Below, one piece after another: positions 60,762 to 64,000 of a stretch of DNA of 64,000 nt (positions within the stretch are counted from its first letter, which is position 1; the number at the start of each line of letters is the position of its first letter). The notes under the pieces are model-generated. The model was not told the origin of the DNA. It was given only the letters and a program-made list of their open reading frames with translations, and made no database searches. Made by a program: the position numbers and the translations under genes. The DNA lies in assembly GCA_963170055.1 (NCBI GenBank), contig CAUJGJ010000161.1, positions 2,632,975-2,696,974 on the forward strand. The letters run 5' to 3'. The stretch comes from Halisarca cf. caerulea (Eukaryota > Porifera > Demospongiae > Chondrillida > Halisarcidae).

Positions 60762-63725
60762 ATGTCGAAGATGTTAACACGTTGTTGCCCATGTATGAAC
60801 AAAGGGCGTTGTGTTCGTTGTTCATGCGTCAAGGCCGGTAGACAATGTGTCGATTGCTGGCCATCTCGATCTTATCCCCCTAGATGTGAGAACCAAGCTG
60901 CTCCTAATAATATCGGCATCTAATCATCATCACCAGGTTCTACCTCTTCGGACACACAGTCAGCGCGCCGTCCTGAAGAACGGGAATCTCGTGGTGATCC
61001 ACCCTCATCCTTTCCGACTAGATTGTGCTCCCAGATTACTGACGACAACTCCCAAAACGGTACAGCTCGAGATTGGAATGATTTTTTCGCGGGCGGTCCA
61101 CCCAAAGTAAAAATCCTCAGAAGAATTCCTAGAGCTTCTCGAGATTTATGCGCAAGGAAACTTTCCACCATCCTTGATGATGTTGTTGCATCCAACTCGG
61201 TCTCAGTTTGGAGTCGCTTGATGTTTTTCCCCAGAAGGTGTCTTAGGGCACCTGAAAGGGGTGGTTGCCACAGAAATCTGACACACTTGGTTAACAAGCA
61301 GATAACTGAGGAAAGAGATCCACTGGCACCATCTTCCCTGTTTCACAAAAACAGAAGGAGAGATGCCTCGTCGGATTTGATCTCACTTGCAAGACGTGTC
61401 TCCATTAAATTGGAAGAAGGTAACATCAATGGTGCAGTGAGATTAGCCACGTCAGAAGAGTCTATCGCAGAAGATGATGTTTCCACCATTTCAGCTTTGC
61501 AAGCTAAGCACCCTCCAGCACATAGTGATACACCATTTCCACCACCTGCTGCAAGTGATTTGAATGTTGCTTTGGTAGTGAGTGCGCAAGACGTCATTAA
61601 GGCCCTCAAGTCATTCCCCAAGGGTTCAGCAGGAGGTCCTGATGGCCTCAGACCTCACCACTTGCAAGATCTCACTGGAGCTACAGCGGGCGAAGGAGGT
61701 GTTCTCCTTGTTCAAGGGTTGACAAGTTTTGTCAACCATGTTTTGTTAAACAAAACTCCTCCAGAAATTTCCCCATTTTTCTTTGGTGCTGCCATTACAG
61801 CTCTCAACAAGAAAGATGGTGGAATTCGGCCCATCGCAGTAGGATGCACACTTCAACGCCTGGTAGCTAAACTTGCTTGTGGCAGCGTTCGTGAACGTTT
61901 ATCTGCCTACCTGTCTCCGATCCAGCTTGGTTTTGGCGTGCCACATGGAGCTGAAGCTGTAGTACATGCCGCACGGCAGTACCTCAGCAACCTACCAGCT
62001 GATTGCTTTATCATGAAGCTCGATTTTGCCAATGCCTTCAATTCCATCAGGCGAGACAGGATGCTGAATTGTGTTAAAGAGTTAGCTCCAGAAATTTTCC
62101 CTTTTGTCTTTTCGTCTTATTGCAACATGTCTTACCTTCAATTTGCCAATACCACCATTCTGTCAGCAGAGGGCATCCAGCAAGGTGATCCCCTAGGCCC
62201 GTTACTGTTCTGCCTTACCATCCACCCCATCTTAGACAACCTGAAGTCAGAATTAACGGTCTTTCACCTCGATGACGGTACCATTGGAGGTGCAGAGTCA
62301 GACCTCTTGCACGACTTTCAATCAATTGAAAAGAAAGCTGAGGAACTGGGGCTACACCTTAACCATCGAAAGACAGAGCTTATTGGCAACGTAGCTACTG
62401 CAAAAGAAATTCTCTCACTTGCCCCTGAGATCATCCAAATACGCCCTGAGAGTGCAACCCTTCTGGGAGTCCCCATTGGAGATGCTCTGCATGTTGACAA
62501 TGCCATCCTTGAGAAGGTTTATAAGCTAAAGATCCTTAGTAACAGACTATCATGTCTTTTCAAGCAAGATGCACTTTTGCTGATCCGCAGTGCTTTGGCA
62601 ATCCCGAAAACCCTATACCTTCTTCGGACAGCACCATGCTTTTCCTCATCCGCCTTGGAGGTTTTCGACAACGAACTCCGTTCAATGCTGAGCTCAGTCC
62701 TAAATGTATCTTTGATAGACTCCAGCACATGGGTGCAGGCAACCCTTCCAGTCAACTGTGGTGGCCTTGGTGTGAGAAGGAGTGTTCAGCTGGCACCTTC
62801 TGCCTTTTTGGCCTCTGCTGCTGCCTCCTCTCATTTGATCCAAAAGGTTTTACCCACTAGGCTCTCAGTTTCATCTTATGCCCCCAAGGATGCTGCTCTT
62901 CATTTTTGGTGTCAATCTGTGGATACTTCACCTCCATTACCTCCAAATGACAAGAAGCAGAGAGCTTGGGATGAACCCCAGATTGCTGTCTCTTTCCAAT
63001 CCCTATTGGATGTTAGTGATAGCAGCAAGATGCGGGCCAGACTCCTGGCTGCTAGTGTGAAGGAATCTGGTGCCTGGATCCAAGCCATGCCGATTTCAGC
63101 AGTTGGACTGCGTATGACTGATGATGAGGTACAAACTGCAGCTGCCCTCCGCCTAGGAGCTCCCCTGTGCCACCCACACAAGTGCAACCTGTGTGGCCGT
63201 GATGTTGACCAATATGCTACTCATGGTCTATCCTGTCAAAGAAGTGCGGGCCGACGCTTTCGCCATGCCACTATTAACAACATCATACAGCATTCACTTG
63301 CAGCAGCTAACATTCCATCCAGGCTAGAACCTTCAGGCCTTGCTCGATCAGATGGAAAACGCCCGGATGGTATCACCATCTCTCCATGGGAGAAAGGTCG
63401 AACTCTCATCTGGGATGCTACGTGTGTAGACACTATCGCTGCTTCCTATGTGGATATGGCCGACAAAAGTGCGGGCTCAGTAGCTGCTATGGCTGAGGAC
63501 AGAAAGAAGAAGATATACGAGGCCCTTGCTGCTTTTCATTGTTTTGTACCCATCGCAATTGAGACCTCAGGAGTTTTTGGACCAGAGACAAAGTGTTTTC
63601 TGACCAGCCTGTCCTCACGAATAAGAGCCCTTACCCATGATGACATGGCCTATTGCCATCTTGCCCAACGACTGTCCGTTGCCATTCAAAAGGGCAATAC
63701 ATTGTCCGTCCGCGGATCAATGTAA
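60762..63725 (+). pseudogene. Non-LTR retrotransposon polyprotein with one internal stop
   Basis: From ATG at 60762 the frame has 987 codons to TAA at 63723, broken only by TAA at 60921 (codon 54). Codons 1-45 form a Cys-rich, probably zinc-binding N-terminus (CCPCMNKGRCVRCSCVKAG; CVDCWP). The RT follows: SAGGPDGLRP (about 290), motif A FIMKLDFANAF (Asp421), motif B GIQQGDPLGP (about 471-480), motif C FHLDDG (Asp504-505). A CCHC knuckle (Cys808, Cys811, His821, Cys825) precedes a PD-(D/E)xK-type endonuclease: KRPDG (Asp869), LIWDATCVDT (Asp885), AIETSG (Glu934). The long open part after the stop begins near 61023, where only a TTG is available, so the true start is the upstream ATG in the same frame. 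It nicks and reverse-transcribes at its target if active; this copy needs read-through. Confidence 0.9.
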
Positions 63726-64000
63726 TAGGCTACTTTTTTGTGTTTTGTTTGTTTTGTTTTGTTGTTGTCTTTCGTTTATTTGATTGTTTTGTTTTTTCTT
63801 TGGATGTATGTTGTAGGTGTACTGTTTTGTTTTCTGTATGCATATACATGTGTTAGTTATAATATTATTATTGTTATTAATAACATTTTTCTTATCACAA
63901 TATTATATTTACTCATCACCTTTTCCTATATTATAATAATAATGTTTATTATAATAAACAATAACAATGATGATAACAATAACTAAAGTGATAAATAATT
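63726..64000 (+). repeat. T-rich then TAA/ATT-rich tail of the retrotransposon
   Basis: After the stop come TTTTG-rich sequence and then ATAATATTATTATTG and TATAATAATAATG simple repeats, ending with AACAATGATGATAACAATAAC. The boundary between element 3' end and flanking microsatellite cannot be placed, because the window ends. Confidence 0.6.

Larger units (their letters stand above)
60603..64000 (+). mobile_element. Near-complete non-LTR retrotransposon, RT plus C-terminal endonuclease
   Basis: The span comprises a short leader (60603-60761), one long ORF (60762-63725) and an AT-rich tail running to or past the window end. Both sides are TAA/ATT-type simple sequence. There is no poly(A) tail in view. 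The domain order fits the endonuclease-type (REL) non-LTR elements, which are often target-specific. Precise clade unassigned. Confidence 0.8.

Noticed and set aside
1..64000. tRNA or rRNA genes
   Set aside because: I recognised no cloverleaf with A/B boxes and no rRNA-like segment. A covariance-model scan would be decisive.

Overview
The window is eukaryotic, non-genic chromosomal DNA. It has spliceable introns with GT..AG ends, an AT-rich satellite, TG/TA/TAA microsatellites, non-LTR retrotransposons and a cut-and-paste transposon, and no bacterial-style gene layout. The element repertoire (non-LTR elements with a C-terminal restriction-like endonuclease, a pogo/CENP-B-type transposase, and a Ulp1 protease plus PHD finger protein) suggests an early-branching marine invertebrate such as a sponge or cnidarian. 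That placement is inference and weak. I see no convincing host gene.

Region 1 (1 to about 45,650) is one uninterrupted head-to-tail satellite array. Its 145-bp monomer is about 78% A+T by hand count of one consensus, and there are roughly 315 copies. The array runs off the left edge. Shared diagnostic variants show many local higher-order repeats, with periods of 435, 870, 942, 1015, 1160, 1305, 1408, 1552, 1740, 1876 and 2961 bp, nearly all of them sums of 145-bp and 102/103-bp monomers. The right border decays: diverged monomers to about 46,190, then isolated fossil monomers to about 46,790.

Region 2 (46.8-49.8 kb) is a mosaic of repeats ending in the 3' part of a minus-strand non-LTR retrotransposon with zinc knuckle and endonuclease. 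Region 3 (49,838-55,976) is a 6.1-kb DNA transposon inserted into that retrotransposon's ORF. It has terminal inverted repeats (TIRs) of about 335 bp and a TA target duplication. Its minus-strand gene can be modelled as four exons that stay in phase over 2,910 nt and fuse a pogo-type DDD transposase, a charged coiled coil, a Ulp1/C48 cysteine protease and a PHD finger. One TAA codon breaks the protease part in this copy. The TIR carries a CENP-B-box-like motif at the same distance from both ends.

Region 4 (56.0-60.5 kb) holds TG and G tracts, two inverted reverse-transcriptase (RT) fragments, a 551-bp MITE (short TIR element) whose pre-insertion site survives in a related repeat at 47.84 kb, and a second decayed copy of the endonuclease-type retrotransposon. 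Region 5 (60.6-64.0 kb) is a nearly complete second type of non-LTR retrotransposon, about 987 codons with one internal TAA. It has an N-terminal Cys-rich domain, an RT and a C-terminal zinc knuckle plus endonuclease, and lies between TAA-type microsatellites.

The elements record a nested history: retrotransposon first, then composite transposon into it; RT fragments and repeat first, then MITE into the repeat. The satellite array itself contains no insertion.
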